64,000 nucleotides of DNA from Saccharina japonica (lineage: Eukaryota; Sar; Phaeophyceae; Laminariales; Laminariaceae): assembly GCA_008828725.1 (NCBI GenBank), contig MEHQ01003716.1, positions 194,843 to 258,842 of the forward strand, read 5' to 3'. This document shows positions 21,401-32,929 of this stretch, in pieces. The notes beneath the pieces are model-generated. The model made no database searches and was not told the origin of the DNA. It saw nothing but the letters and a program-made list of their open reading frames with translations. Numbering within the stretch: position 1 is the first letter of the stretch; each line of letters begins with the position of its first letter. Position numbers and translations under genes: made by a program.

Positions 21401-24400
21401 CCAACCGATCATAGACAGCACGCGGAAAAGGTACAGCTACAGTAGTGCATTCAATGAATCGCACCGAGCATACTGGCCATGGTGAACAGAGGGCCATCCG
21501 GACAGTTGTCCCCGGTTACCACCATGGTCAGAGTCTCCGTCTCTCCCGGAGGCACCATGTCGGTTCCAAACGAAACGCCGCACAAACACGGCGCGATGTC
21601 CTCACGTTTGGCGAGTCCCTGCACATCGACAAGCGGCAACGAATATAGAGAAATCTTGAGTTGGAAATAGAGGCGATAGCAGGCGATAGCTTCGAGCGTT
21701 GTTAGTCGAACGTGTAAGAACCCCCCACACGCAGTAATTAGTTGTGTTCCATGGTTTATCGTTCGCAGGTCTACACTGTTGCTCTTCCTCATATGTTGCG
21801 TTCTAGGAAACTCCTACTACTGCATCATATATGTATAACCTGAGGCAGACCATTGCGTATTCTAACTTCTTGGCATCCCATAAAGAGCAACATACATCGT
21901 TCATCCAAATCTCGACGTCGATAATCACGAACGTTCAACTCAATGGATAGGAGTCCAGGCTAACCTTTTCACCGCTCGTACAGTAAGAAACCAGGTGGGA
22001 TTGCAAATACCCTTGGGTAGCTCAGTAGCTTGAACAACACCGATAGTAATACGAGATGTGTATGTTTAGCTCCGACCGTACCCCCCCGCCCCCCCCCCCT
22101 TGTTGGTTGGTAGTTGTTGTTCGAACGAAGCCGGGCAAAACTTGCCTATTTTCAGATATACTGTTTACGCTTGCAGAAACGTCGTGCGATGAAAGACGGA
22201 TAATCGCACACGTGCAATTAATATAAAACAACAGATACACACTAACATTGCAGCGCTCACACTGCCAAGGCGGTCACATAGCCGTCCCTGCCCATCTGCT
22301 CGAGCAACGCTTGCATAACATTAATTTAGCATTGTTCGTATCGTTTACCGTTTTGGCTGAACAACCGTAATCGCGGGGGAGTGACGGTGGGTCGAACTCG
22401 ATCTCGCCAAAACAATACGGCTACGACGTACCCTACGACGGGGCGCTTGAGTGCTAAAAATGAAGATATATGCCTACACCTTATACCAGATTAACCTACT
22501 TGTTCAAAGCAATACAGTCGCACCCCACATTAATGAGTGCAAGCGAAACATAAAAAAACACGTAGTCCACATATGTTACCCTTTGTCCTGCAGCATCTGA
22601 AACGCGGTGGAGTGCTGGTGGGTTGCACTTAATATCGCCACAGCAATGTCGCTTCAGGGAGTGTCCTACCACGTAGCTCTTGAGTGCTAAAAACGAAGAT
22701 GTCACCCTACACCTCACCCCAAATAAACGTTTAGGTAAAATAAATTACATCCGCACTCTGCAACAATGATTGCGAGCCCAACAAATTAGAGGAGCTACGA
22801 GTAGTGGTTGAGTCATGGGAGAGCCTCATCCGCCGAAATCGTTCGAGCCAAAACAGCCCACATCATAGGTTGTATCGAGCGAGAGCCCGTGGTTTGCCAG
22901 CCTCAGACTCACCACAAGAGACGAAAGGTCGCCAGTCTCAGCCAGTATCTTCAGCGCGAAGTTGGCTTCGAGGCCCACTTTGAAGCCGTACATATGCTGG
23001 CGACACACCAAAGAAGGGGTAGCATTCATCGGATTCGTTGGGGGGGCGCGGATGCTACGATAGAGGCAGTCCCAGTGACACTTTTTGGCTAAAATAGTTT
23101 CTGAATGACGGTGCTCTTTAACCTAAAATGGTCAGAATGTCATCGTGTTTTGCGAATATGCTTTATTTCGCGTATACCTGGGCCATGGGATTGTTCATCG
23201 AGTTTCGCTTTTTATTTTATCTTGAAATCAGGTTTTGGGCGGGGTAGAACTCCTTGAGAGACCAAGCTCAGAAAACAAATGAATGCACGTCTACCGTAGC
23301 ACGTGTCGGGGGGAAAGTGGATATTTTGCTGTTCACTTTGAGAGTGTCTGGCGTTAAGCGATGTTCGAACGCGGCACAGACCACCAGAGCGCAGCGTTCG
23401 CTACAAGGGCCATGCTGTCATAAGTGGGCGTAGGTAATAGTGCTGAAGGCCCCCACGTCAGGAACTGCATACTTTGTTCACACCACTACCACGACGATAA
23501 ACATCGAAGGGTCCACCCGATGAAGGATCATGTTCGCTGGGCACGTCACGAAGTATCTTTGCCATATGCAGATAGGTTTCAATGATATTTAGCATGCTCC
23601 TGGTCTAGAAGCCCCGACATTCAAAAACGTTTCGTTCCCCAAGGGCAGCCTTTAATCCGCACCATGGATGTCACGCCTTTGTGGCTCTGTTTGTTTTCAA
23701 ACACACCCAAACGGCAACTCGAAGGAGATACGGGAGCACCACAATCGTGTCACATGGGGGGAAAATACCAATTCAACCACCATGAAAGGGATTCTCGGAG
23801 TCATTGATGGCGGTCCCACGAAGGCGAACCACCATACGACAATCGCGGGCGCTGGCGGTGTACAGCAACTACCCTTAGTTGTACAGCACATTCGAAGAGT
23901 TTTCTCAGAATAGCTGGTGCCACTGCAACGTATATATGGCAGCGCAGCGAATCCACGGCGTGTATGCCAAAATCGAGACTGTGGTCGCACGTTAAACTCA
24001 AGTGGCGGTGGTGTGACCAACTCTAACAAAGTTTTCGTTTACTTCCGGTCTTGGTTTACCCTTGTGCATCCCGACACGCCCGCCCCCCTCCAGCGACAAC
24101 TCACCTGATTGTGAGCCAGAATGACCACCGGAGAGAAGGGCTGCTGGTACGTCAGGTTCGTCACACGGACCTGTCAGACAGCAGGCAAGCATGAAACGAG
24201 CGGTCAACGAGATGTAGCAGAACTACAACAGCCGGTTTAGAACTGGAATACGTCTGCATCGTGAATTCTGCGCTGTGGGATCATGGACGACCTGTCGCGA
24301 AACATCGAAGGCATGATTTGTGTTTCTCGCAACCCCGTAATCAGGTGTTTTGTAGGCGTTATTCGTCCGTTTTTATCAATAGTAAAATTTGTTGAATATT

Positions 24401-27400
24401 TGCGATATTTGCGTACGTCTCCATTAATTGTGGAGCCGTTCTTCATCCTGTACAGATAGGCACTAGCAACAGTTGCCTGTTAGACGACTGTGGGCGCAGA
24501 AATACCTACTACATGATCACGAACTACAAGTTGGTGATCGGCACAACCGAAACCAGCCTGAAGAGCGATAGCAGCGTCTGTCTCATACGGCCTTTTCGTA
24601 GCGTGGGGCAGCCTGTGCCGTTCTTTATCAAAGTCCAAATACTTTGCGTAACGTGACAGAGATCTACGCCGTAGGCCACTGTTGTAATGAAACACTGCTT
24701 TGTTCTACGTTTCTGATCTGCCGGCCTCTTGTGCGTCAGTATGCCATCAACCTTCCGCATTGAGGGATGCGAAGCGTTGCTGAGTTGTCTCTCGTTTTTT
24801 CATGGTATATACGTAAATTGTTTTCATTTGATTTTATATTGTTCCTTACAAGCACAAAATGGTCGCCAGGAAAAGTGTTCTCCGATGAAAAAGTCATGTG
24901 TTCGACATCGCGCAACATATTTAATATAGTGGCATGCCGCGAAATTCTAAACGGAACCCCCTCTACCCCTCTACGCACAAGTCTTCATCGAGTTCGTGCT
25001 CGTATTACGCGCATTACATAATGTCGATGTCGTGTCGCTACGCGTATTGTTTGATCAAGTTCGCGTATTGTTTGGTCGAGGTCGACTGCTGCGAATGGTT
25101 TGTGTGCTGGAGTTGTGCTTCGCAATGTGCAACGGTAGGGCCACCTGTAGTGCAACAGTGTCCACTCATACGTGCCGTTCCTGTGTTACGGAGGCAACAA
25201 GCCACACACAAGTTGGCCATCGCATTTTGAGGATAGACGCGGGTGAGGAAGGTGCTCTCTGAAACTTTGGTGTGTCCTTGAGCAATATACTGGGAGATAC
25301 ACGAAACGTTTTCGCCCCTAGGGATACACCACACCGACTGCGCCGAAATACTTAGACCTATAAAGAGAGCAGCGTGTACGCGCGGTCACCAAAGTAGTAG
25401 TGTGACACATCAAATTTAATATGTGCTAAAGATCGCCTTAGAACTACCCACTATCAAACACTTAGCACGTGCCTGAATCGCCGGCACGCCGTCGACTAAG
25501 CAAGACAAGCCTCTCCTAGATTATCTCGCGTCTGCTATGTACGGCTGTATTGCTTTTCATCTCATCACGTTTGTTTTGGCTTCGACTAAAACTCCAAGAA
25601 CCGGGGCCACATAGTAACTTTTCTTCGTGGATGACCTCTACGGCTTTTGCCTTACGTGTTGTATCGCGATAATGCTGTATACCAGCAAACTATCAAAGTT
25701 TCGCAGGGTCGGTACAAAGGTCGTGTCATTTGTTTCTAGTCCCGCATTGCCACTGAAAACATTACGAAACCTACTCTATACTTCCCGTTGTCGATAGTGT
25801 TTCCTAACCAAAAAGAGGCGTTTTTTCCCACTGAAAACAATATAATTATCTACTTCCATGTAGATATATTTACGCATATATGAGGCTTACGGTATCTCCA
25901 CACCGTGGCTTCATTTATTCAGTGATGTCATGTGCAGTGCTGGAATGTCAACGTCAGTCGGAACTCCGGGCTGCATACACGAGACGCGCATACATACGTG
26001 CCGTGCTGCACCCAATCGAGATATAATTATTCGAGGCTTGCAATGGGGAGGCTGACCTCCTAATCGACTGTTGGCGGCACGATGAGACGGCCAGATCGTG
26101 CTGTACACCCACCACGCTAGATTGCAATCACTCCGGCTTCTATCATATATACCAAACAGCCTCACAAAAACCTAAGCAGTCTGGGATTTCACGGAGACTG
26201 TCTAGGAACGACGCACAGAGATGTTTTACAGTACATAAGTACTGCTGTGGTGCGAAAATACCCCCTTTATTTAAAAATGTACACCTAGCCTTTGTCCGAT
26301 TATCGGTTTCAAATTGAACACGTGTTGTCTTCCTTGAATTTCGGGGGTGTTTTGGAGTAGTTTACAAAAACAGAAATAAATATGTTAAACGCATCGGACA
26401 CTAAAATGACACACCCTACATGTATATTCGGTGTCGGAGACACTCGTCGAAACTCACATTTATTTGCAAACTTCGGGTGTTTCGTCGTTCACGCGAGGTA
26501 CCGGTCGTTTTGCACCAAATTGTTCCGGGGTTCCGCGCTCGCAGAGGTTTGTCTCTCATGTCCGAACCCAGTGTTGTTCTTCATAAAAACAACTCAAGTT
26601 TTGTTTTTCATAAAAACAACCGTCGCCCTGATGGTCTATCAATAATTGTACCCTCGAACGCTTCTATTACGGGGTGGGCTAATGTAGTAAACACTAGTAA
26701 CACTAGTAAATTGGACCTACGGTACACACAAGAATCTATACATTTCCCTATTTTTACTAACAACATTTGGTCCTATTTACTATGTATTGTCTCCCGTAAT
26801 AAGGGCTTGTTTCCGTGGATCGAGTCTCGCGTGGGTCCAACGTTTGAGTTTATTTGCAAAAATGAAAAAATAAATAAACGGAATCAACTGCTGAGAGCGC
26901 CTAGTAGCGTGGGTCGGCACAACTCGACGAAAGTCGACGAGGGAAGAAAGAGCTGACATATTCTCGGGACAAAAATGCAAGGCACGGACCGTAGCGGGGG
27001 AGGAGGGAGGGGAGCCTACTTTGTGACCCCAGATCTCAGTTACGACTACAGTAGGAAGAAGCAAGAAAAGAAGGGCGATATTAATAAAAGGGATACAAAA
27101 AAAAAGAAAAAGTGCAACCCGAGAGATTTAATGGTCTACAATGTACCAGTATATCTTTTTTTAAGATGCGAAACCACGATTGAATTGTGTAGAGCGTGAA
27201 TATGGTGTTCTGTCGATATTTGGTAGTTTGGCAGTTCAGAGACACCCGTTAGAAAAAAAAAATGTTTTGAATGAAAACATTTCGTAGCCCTGGCGTAGAA
27301 AACGTCTTTGCGAGTAATAGAGGTCGTCCACACCGTACAGTGCCGTTGTGCGCGACTTTTCGATTTCCACCGTACTGTTGTATACAATGTAGATAGTTTT

Positions 27401-29768
27401 GATCAGCCGATGCACAAGAACATTACCTCTTCGTACACGTATGGTATTATATACCTGGTACTGATATATAGTACTGTTGTATACAATGTAGATAGTTTTG
27501 ATCAGCCGATGCACAAGAGCATTACCTCTTCGTACACGTATGGTATTATATACCTGGTACTGGTATATAGTAGATAGAATAAGTCGTGTCAATGGAGAAT
27601 TTAGGCGTAGAAACCCTGCCAATAATGACAATTATTGTTGGTTACTACGAGTATACGTGCTTGGTACAGTATACGTACCTTCTGTTATTAGTAGTTATCT
27701 TGTGTAGGCAACGTTTCTTGTTTGGGCGCACCAGGGTCACTCGTTTGGCCTTACCATGATGTTATCGTTCAGCAATGGATCAAACTGGCACGCTGTTTCC
27801 TTGCAAGTTGTAGCGAAAACTGAAAAAACAATTAATCGGTATTTCACCGGAGATAACTGAAGTGGTGATTTGTATCTGTACATCAATGACGGAGGGGACA
27901 GTGCCGATCAATTCTTCAAAAATGTCGCCTAAAAAAAAAAAGACAAATCTGAACACTTTTGGTAATCTTACCCAAAAAAACGATTCAATATTAATTTCAA
28001 TCTTGATATTCGTATCGCCAAGTTTAAGCGGTTTTGATGTGTTATACTCGTAGCTCCTCGTTTTGTTTTTCGTTTAATATGCATGAACACCACTTTGGCA
28101 ATACTTATTATACGGTTAATATATAGAGATTAGTGATAGCACTCGGCGTTGAGCACGATTTCTTAATCCAGTTTTCTTAGCGTCCTTCAAAACCTGAGGA
28201 TTGCTTTTTATTAGACTCTTTGTTGCTCGTAGGCCTAATGGTGTACAGCAGGCGGCAGAGGTTTCCTCTGGTTGCTGTGGGTGCTTGCCGGTTAATGTTT
28301 GTGGGGTGTAGAGCTGTAGAGCGTGGGGGATTAATTTTACTAATGTTTTCAGTGACATGCCAAGGCGTTATTAGGGCGGTATCGGAAACATTGGTATTGA
28401 AAGATCGATGTGGCCAATGTTAGATTTGCAAGCTAGATTGAAAGATCGGCAGCCAAAACCATACCAATCCAATCTCGATGTTTTCCAAACGACTACAACA
28501 TCATATGGGAAATTCAGTCCCAATCTTTATAACTGCTGTAAGGTCCACACGAACACGTGAAGTCGTATACGTATGCCGCGGCAGCAGTACGCTCGAATTA
28601 CACGCAGAGAAGGGCCGGGGTAGCGGCAAGGGTCGAAGCCAACAACCGCACGTCGTCACCATTTTGTTTTAGTTCCGTCCCTCAACCATGGAGCTCTATA
28701 CGCTGTCTGGCAGCACTGCTGTACGGTACCATTTCGCAACTAAGCCCGCTATTTAACACACACCTTTCAAATGTGCCAACAAATCAATGCTCGTCCTCGC
28801 TGCAGTTGCAGCTGGGTGTGCTGTTTCGTAGGTTCAAATGAAATGCCCACACTATTGCACCACGCCCGGACGCCGATGTATTCTACGTGCGTTTATACTC
28901 GGACGCCGATGTAGTCTACGTGCGTTCATATTCGCAGCTCCAGGCCAAAAATTTCTTCCCACGCAAGGGCAAAGAAAGCTGAAAATACTCGTGATCAAGG
29001 CGACGACAGTGGCAAGGAGTAAGCGAGTCGAACCACACCCATACACCTCACAGCTATACAACAGGGTTTAGCAGCATATTCTGAGCCGGGCTCTAATCGT
29101 AGTGAAGTGCAGGCTGTGACCTGTATCCATTCGTTCCGGCGAGGGGTGCTTTTACAGGATGAATGGGTATTGGAAACAAAATATCTAGATACGGTCGGAG
29201 TTCCTAGCCTTATGGATTGCTGCGATGTCATTGGTGTTAGCCTCCATTGTTCGGTATACACACCTACAGTGGGCCACGGCATTTTCTTCTCGGGTTGCTG
29301 TCGTGTGGTATTTCTTTGGAAGGTGTGGAGTGGCCGGTATTTACCTGGTCCCAGGTATCGGGATCGTACTTGGAGTACATTGGAGCCTCAAGGTTCCGTG
29401 CTACGTGCGATACAGAGCGCGTCGAGTAAGGATCCTCAGCAAATAATAGGCTCACCCCTTATCGAATGTTACACGAATCCAGTTTCATAAGCCAATGGTT
29501 CTATCCTTGTGTTTCGTGCGTATGTTAACCCCATGGGAACCAGAACTCCAAATTTCGTTCTAATGGTATACGTGCTGTTGCGTACATCGTATTACGCAAA
29601 TGAAAACAACTCTACGTACGTACGTACATAGTCTCAAACAACACTTGAAGGATTTCAAGCTATATCATACCGTGGACCAATCACCTTGTACTGCAAGTCA
29701 GCGTCGATGAGGCCGACGGTGGAAGCTGCAACCAACAGCGCCAGTGTCCAAGGAGCAGTACGAACCAT
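18259..29768 (-). CDS. Secreted spondin-domain protein, gene B (six exons, 227 aa)
   Basis: Minus-strand exons, in coding order: 29685-29768, 24105-24170, 22913-22996, 21465-21618, 19826-19915 and 18259-18464; 684 bases including TAA. Residues 1-23 form a signal peptide (MVRTAPWTLALLVAAS core, Ile-Asp-Ala before cleavage). The domain has NLT at 33-35, LAETG at 68-72, CLCG at 89-92, NC at 116-117, VNTNDAFVGID from 130, DAGTEENN, HIPGPAC, HLH and W-T-NPVA. It is clearly the closest relative of gene A here: 52 of 68 residues of the last exon match. An extra cysteine (89) is present compared with gene A. Exon lengths and phases equal those of gene A except for a 3-base shorter signal exon. Introns are 5514, 1108, 1294, 1549 and 1361 bases; two contain MITEs. 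Likely secreted to wall or matrix; function unproven. Confidence 0.88.
19826..19915 (-). CDS. Gene B exon 5
   Basis: Between acceptor GTCAG and donor GTACGA; encodes VNTNDAFVGIDSAPM and YPPAYDAG with phase 1 at both edges. The YDAG form matches the usual family motif more closely than FDAG of genes A and C. Confidence 0.9.
20704..20945 (-). mobile_element. MITE copy in gene B intron 4
   Basis: GACGCATGCTACGGTAGAGG at one end and GTGCTATCTCTATCGTAGCA then CGCGTC at the other, 242 bases. The flanks GGAT and TGAT are a three-of-four match. The CTCACC, then GGAGGAAATAAAA block is shared with the copies at 32240 and 49232. Confidence 0.85.
21465..21618 (-). CDS. Gene B exon 4
   Basis: Acceptor TCGATGTGCAG and donor GTGCGA. 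Encodes GLAKREDIAPCLCGVSFG, the PPGETETLTMVV strand, DNCPDG and LFTMASML, 154 bases. No duplication of the donor as seen in gene A. Confidence 0.88.
22913..22996 (-). CDS. Gene B exon 3
   Basis: Encodes HMYGFKVGLEANFALKILAE then TGDLSSLV, after acceptor GTCGCCAG and before GTGAGT. Length matches the paralogues exactly. Confidence 0.87.
23046..23307 (+). mobile_element. MITE copy in gene B intron 2
   Basis: Left end GGATGCTACGATAGAGGCAG with CACTTTTTGGCTAAAATAG; right end GCACGTCTACCGTAGCACGT then GTC. GGGG flanks both sides, a weak low-complexity target duplication. About 262 bases. Confidence 0.75.
24105..24170 (-). CDS. Gene B exon 2
   Basis: Acceptor CTGCTGTCTGACAG and donor GTGAGT. Encodes VRVTNLTYQQPFSPVVILAH plus NQ. 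The NLT(Y/H)QQPFSP strand is the same as in gene A. Confidence 0.89.
27372..27569. repeat. 99-bp tandem duplication
   Basis: Two units (27372-27470, 27471-27569) differ at only a few bases (AAGAACATT versus AAGAGCATT; CTGATATA versus CTGGTATA). Each unit has the ATATACCTGGTACTG motif seen elsewhere in the window. Confidence 0.9.
28868..28933. repeat. 33-bp tandem duplication
   Basis: Two units starting GGACGCCGATGTA then TCTACGTGCGTT, with three or four differences. The 33-base period keeps a frame open but no gene is evident. Confidence 0.8.
29685..29768 (-). CDS. Gene B exon 1: signal peptide
   Basis: Encodes MVRTAPWTLALLVAASTVGL then IDADLQYK, followed by GTGATT. The first two residues and the final Tyr-Lys equal gene A; the ATG choice is supported by that and by the signal-peptide profile. 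It is separated from exon 2 by 5.5 kb, so the assignment to this gene rests on phase, strand, order and similarity. Confidence 0.8.
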
Positions 29769-30878
29769 GTTCACGACCGACGGTGCACAAAAAGGTGGAA
29801 TGTTCACTTCTGTCCGGGCGACCGATACTCGATGCGACGGGGTCCGGACGACGACGATGTATGGTTAATCAAGTGCCACCAAAGCAGACGCTCCACGTGT
29901 CGAGTTGGTGAGGTGCATGTAATGGGGTGGGGGGGGCGGGGCAGGCTCTTGAGGGTATCGAGGCGGTTTGCTCTGTAACGGCTCACGTTTACCAACCCGA
30001 TGACCACGCCAGTGAAGTGGTCAAACGACCGAACCTGACGTGATGTAAGTCGCACGTTCGATGTTCCGCTTCCGCTGTGGGTGTACACAAGGTAAGCAAA
30101 GGTACGTTGACCCCTCCCGAGAAGTGCTGAAAGTATCAGAAATGAGGTGACATAACTCGCACTTGAGTCGCACTTGATATTGATGTGCCTCTTGCGTTGT
30201 GGGAATACACAAGGGGTCGCGAGACCGGCTGTCGTCTTGTTGCCCCCAATTATGTTTGTTTAGTTTTGATTATCTACCGTATTAGTCGTGACCGTGGGCT
30301 GGACCGAGGCTAGACACTAATGTGATATCTGCAACAGCAGCAACCTCAGCGACAACAAGCTCCTCTGCAACTCGCCGGTTGGACATTCCTGGTTTGACGA
30401 CGTTCTGCACCATATCATTGGCCCACCCCCTCGAGTGATGGGCTTGTGGGAAATGTTCACGCCGGTTTGTTTTGATGGTAGACATGTTGGACATTTCTGA
30501 TAATCTCGGGCGTGTGCAACATCCAACGCGTAACGTAGGGATTCTGTACCGCGACACCCACATGGGCGAATAGCATGCCTTGTCGCAAGCTCCTACTGAA
30601 AGGTAGATGCGTATTCTGTCACATGTAAAAACAAGGTAACTGTTTTTAAGATGTGACCTGCTGAGCGATAGAGATAGACATCAATCGATTATCCAGCTCA
30701 GGGTATTTTTTGTGAAACTCTCCCTCCTCCCTGAACACGGCGGGACATTTGGGATTAAACGGTACCGCATAATAGGGTTGTGCGTTAGCCTGCCTGCGTC
30801 GTCGCAATGAATGGAGATCCAGGGAGATGTAAGGTTAGGGACGAACGCACAAGCTCTCGTAGGAAATAAAAGTTTGAA
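29769..30878. other. Upstream flank of gene B; no other gene seen
   Basis: On the minus strand this includes a C-rich tract (about 29926-29940) upstream of the gene B start, similar in kind to the leader of gene A. A diverged direct repeat is present: GTCGCAC followed by a CTGTGGG or TTGTGGG block and TACACAAGG at 30047-30093 and 30169-30213. Confidence 0.4.
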
Positions 30879-30950
30879 GTGAGATTTAAACCCGTGGCCT
30901 CGACAACGTTAAACCTGAAGGCGTTACCTACTGAGCTATACGGGAAACGG
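30879..30950 (-). tRNA. Degenerate tRNA-like sequence
   Basis: Minus-strand sequence has a perfect A-box-like TAGCTCAGTAGGT and a B-box-like GGTTTAAATCT at tRNA spacing. Anticodon and T stems pair poorly, so this is more likely a tRNA relic or the head of a tRNA-derived SINE than a working tRNA. Confidence 0.35.
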
Positions 30951-32239
30951 TCGGTCGATTACTCATCTTAAAGAAACAATTTTAACACTTTGAATAGGGC
31001 TAGAGTGTTGCCAGAAAGACATGCATGTGACATTCGTGACAACAGTGACCACGAGCACCTCGATACCTCGGTGTTCGGAAAGTGCTGGGGATGACGTCCG
31101 GAACACGATCAGTGGGCTACCGCGAAGTCTAAAGCAATACACGATGTTCCAAGTTGTATGGTGAATCGTGACGTTAGAGTCGGGCGTGTAAAAAATCAAG
31201 CGTGCGATTTATACGTTCCATAGTTGGGAACCGTTCGCGGCGACATCCCCAAGGACGACAAAATGTTACTCTCCTCTCCACAAGGTTCGCATCGTGGTCG
31301 CGTATATTCCGAGACATACCATACGCATTTTCTTTGTACGGTCATACGAACGTGCGTCGTACGAACTCTTTAACGTATACCAGGTACCAGGTATAGCGCA
31401 ACTTCATATGCTGAATTTTAATATAGAAAATACCGTTGCGGCGACCCTGTGATGGATGAACAGGTTTTTAAGTGTCGGGAAAGATGTTTGGTAGGGTGTG
31501 TGTTTTGGGGCAGACGGGTACCCAACCCGGGTATCGCCCACCCACTTCTGGAATATACCGCTCATACAGCCTTTCCCCCCACCATAATGTTATATAAACT
31601 CTTTGAACCAATGTTTTACAAGTATGCCCAGAACTAGAGTGCACCCGATGCTATTCCACTCATAAACCCACCCTGAAATTCAAGCGCACCGTAGGTAGCG
31701 AACCTAGGGTGTCATTGTTTCGCTCATATATGACAGGGGGTGGTGCTTTCGTTTACTCTCACATGCCTGTCCTTGCGTGAGTACCTGCCTGACTTATCTC
31801 CTTGTATTCGTCATGTGTATTGCACAATACGTATACAACTGGTATGAAACGCGATGCGATGAAAAAACAGCCTAACAGCAGTCGATATGTGCCCCATGGT
31901 TACCTTTACGACGTTTTTTTTCTTTTTTTCACGTATTGATTGTATCATTGATATACAGTAGTAGTCCAGCCCATTGTCGCACCGTGGTGTTAGGAAATGT
32001 CCCAATATCGCATATATACGTAGTCCATTTTGACAAAGCGTGCAGCAAGCCGAAAACCTCTACGACGACGGTATCTCATACGGCAACGCATATTCTGGCA
32101 GTGGCCTTACGGCAATCAAATATGTACGTACTACGCGTTGATCGAAGTGACGTGAGTCTGCGCAGTTACCATATACACTGGGTACCCCAAGTTAACAGCA
32201 TCCCGTGACACGCCGAAACGAGCGTTCTTAAATGCACCT
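30951..32239. other. No gene seen
   Basis: Contains a near-perfect palindrome TATACCAGGTACCAGGTATA (about 31377) and short T-rich tracts. No exon, RNA gene or element could be supported. Confidence 0.45.
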
Positions 32240-32486
32240 GACACATGCTACGATAGAGGTACACCATGTTTTTTCTGTGCTCTTCACTTAAGGAGCGTCG
32301 AATATCACCGGAAAAATGATTTTGGAGGAAAATAAAAGGGCTGCCGGATTATAAATCTCATGACCGAAGTGTGCTCTGAAACATTATTCGTCCCAAAACT
32401 GAAGGTCCGACGAATTTCGGTTAAGGAGGCCGATCGTTCAGAAACGGATTCAGCCAAAAAGTGCTACCTCTACCGTAGCACGCGTC
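32240..32486 (-). mobile_element. MITE copy with ACCT target duplication
   Basis: GACACATGCTACGATAGAGG at one end, GTGCTACCTCTACCGTAGCA then CGCGTC at the other; 247 bases. ACCT is duplicated at 32236-32239 and 32487-32490. Very similar to the copy at 49232. Confidence 0.9.
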
Positions 32487-32654
32487 ACCTCGCTACGTTA
32501 TGCAGTGGGAAACGCACAGGTTTAGCGTAGGACAGAGTGTAATGTTCCCCATTTACGGTATTAATGTTTGCATGAGGTTATTGTTAAAAGCAAGTAGAGA
32601 TCGATATACAGCCTCCCCTTTAGGGGAAAATTAAAAAGAACGTTTCGCAGAATA

Positions 32655-32929
32655 AAGGGCATGCTAAGTAAGGTACAGGTGCACCCACTACTGTAGTTGT
32701 TCAGGTTCCTCACTCGAGGAGATATGGTATATACATCACCCGACAAATGGTTTCAAGACAAATAGAACAGTGCCACCCGGAAGAACGATCCCATCACCTG
32801 TTATAGGTATATGCAAAATTAAACTACAAAAATAATGGCATTCCGACGATTGCGGTTTGAAGATCCTTTGGTAGGCCATTCGAAAAAAGTTCAAGAAAAA
32901 AAACGCTACCCCCTTTCGAAGCACGAATG
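32655..32929 (-). mobile_element. Diverged MITE copy
   Basis: GGGCATGCTAAGTAAGGTAC followed by AGGTGCACC at one end and AAACGCTACCCCCTTTCGAA then GCACGAATG at the other; family blocks (CTCACTCGAGGAG, CATTCCGACGATT) lie between. Older and more decayed than its neighbour at 32240. Confidence 0.6.

Larger units (their letters stand above)
24171..29684 (-). other. Gene B intron 1 (5.5 kb)
   Basis: No nested gene can be supported in this long intron. It contains a 99-bp tandem duplication (27372-27569), a 33-bp duplication (28868-28933) and an alternating ACGT tract near 29615. Several open frames of 90-180 codons (for example 26420-26956, plus strand) have no recognisable domain. Confidence 0.75.
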
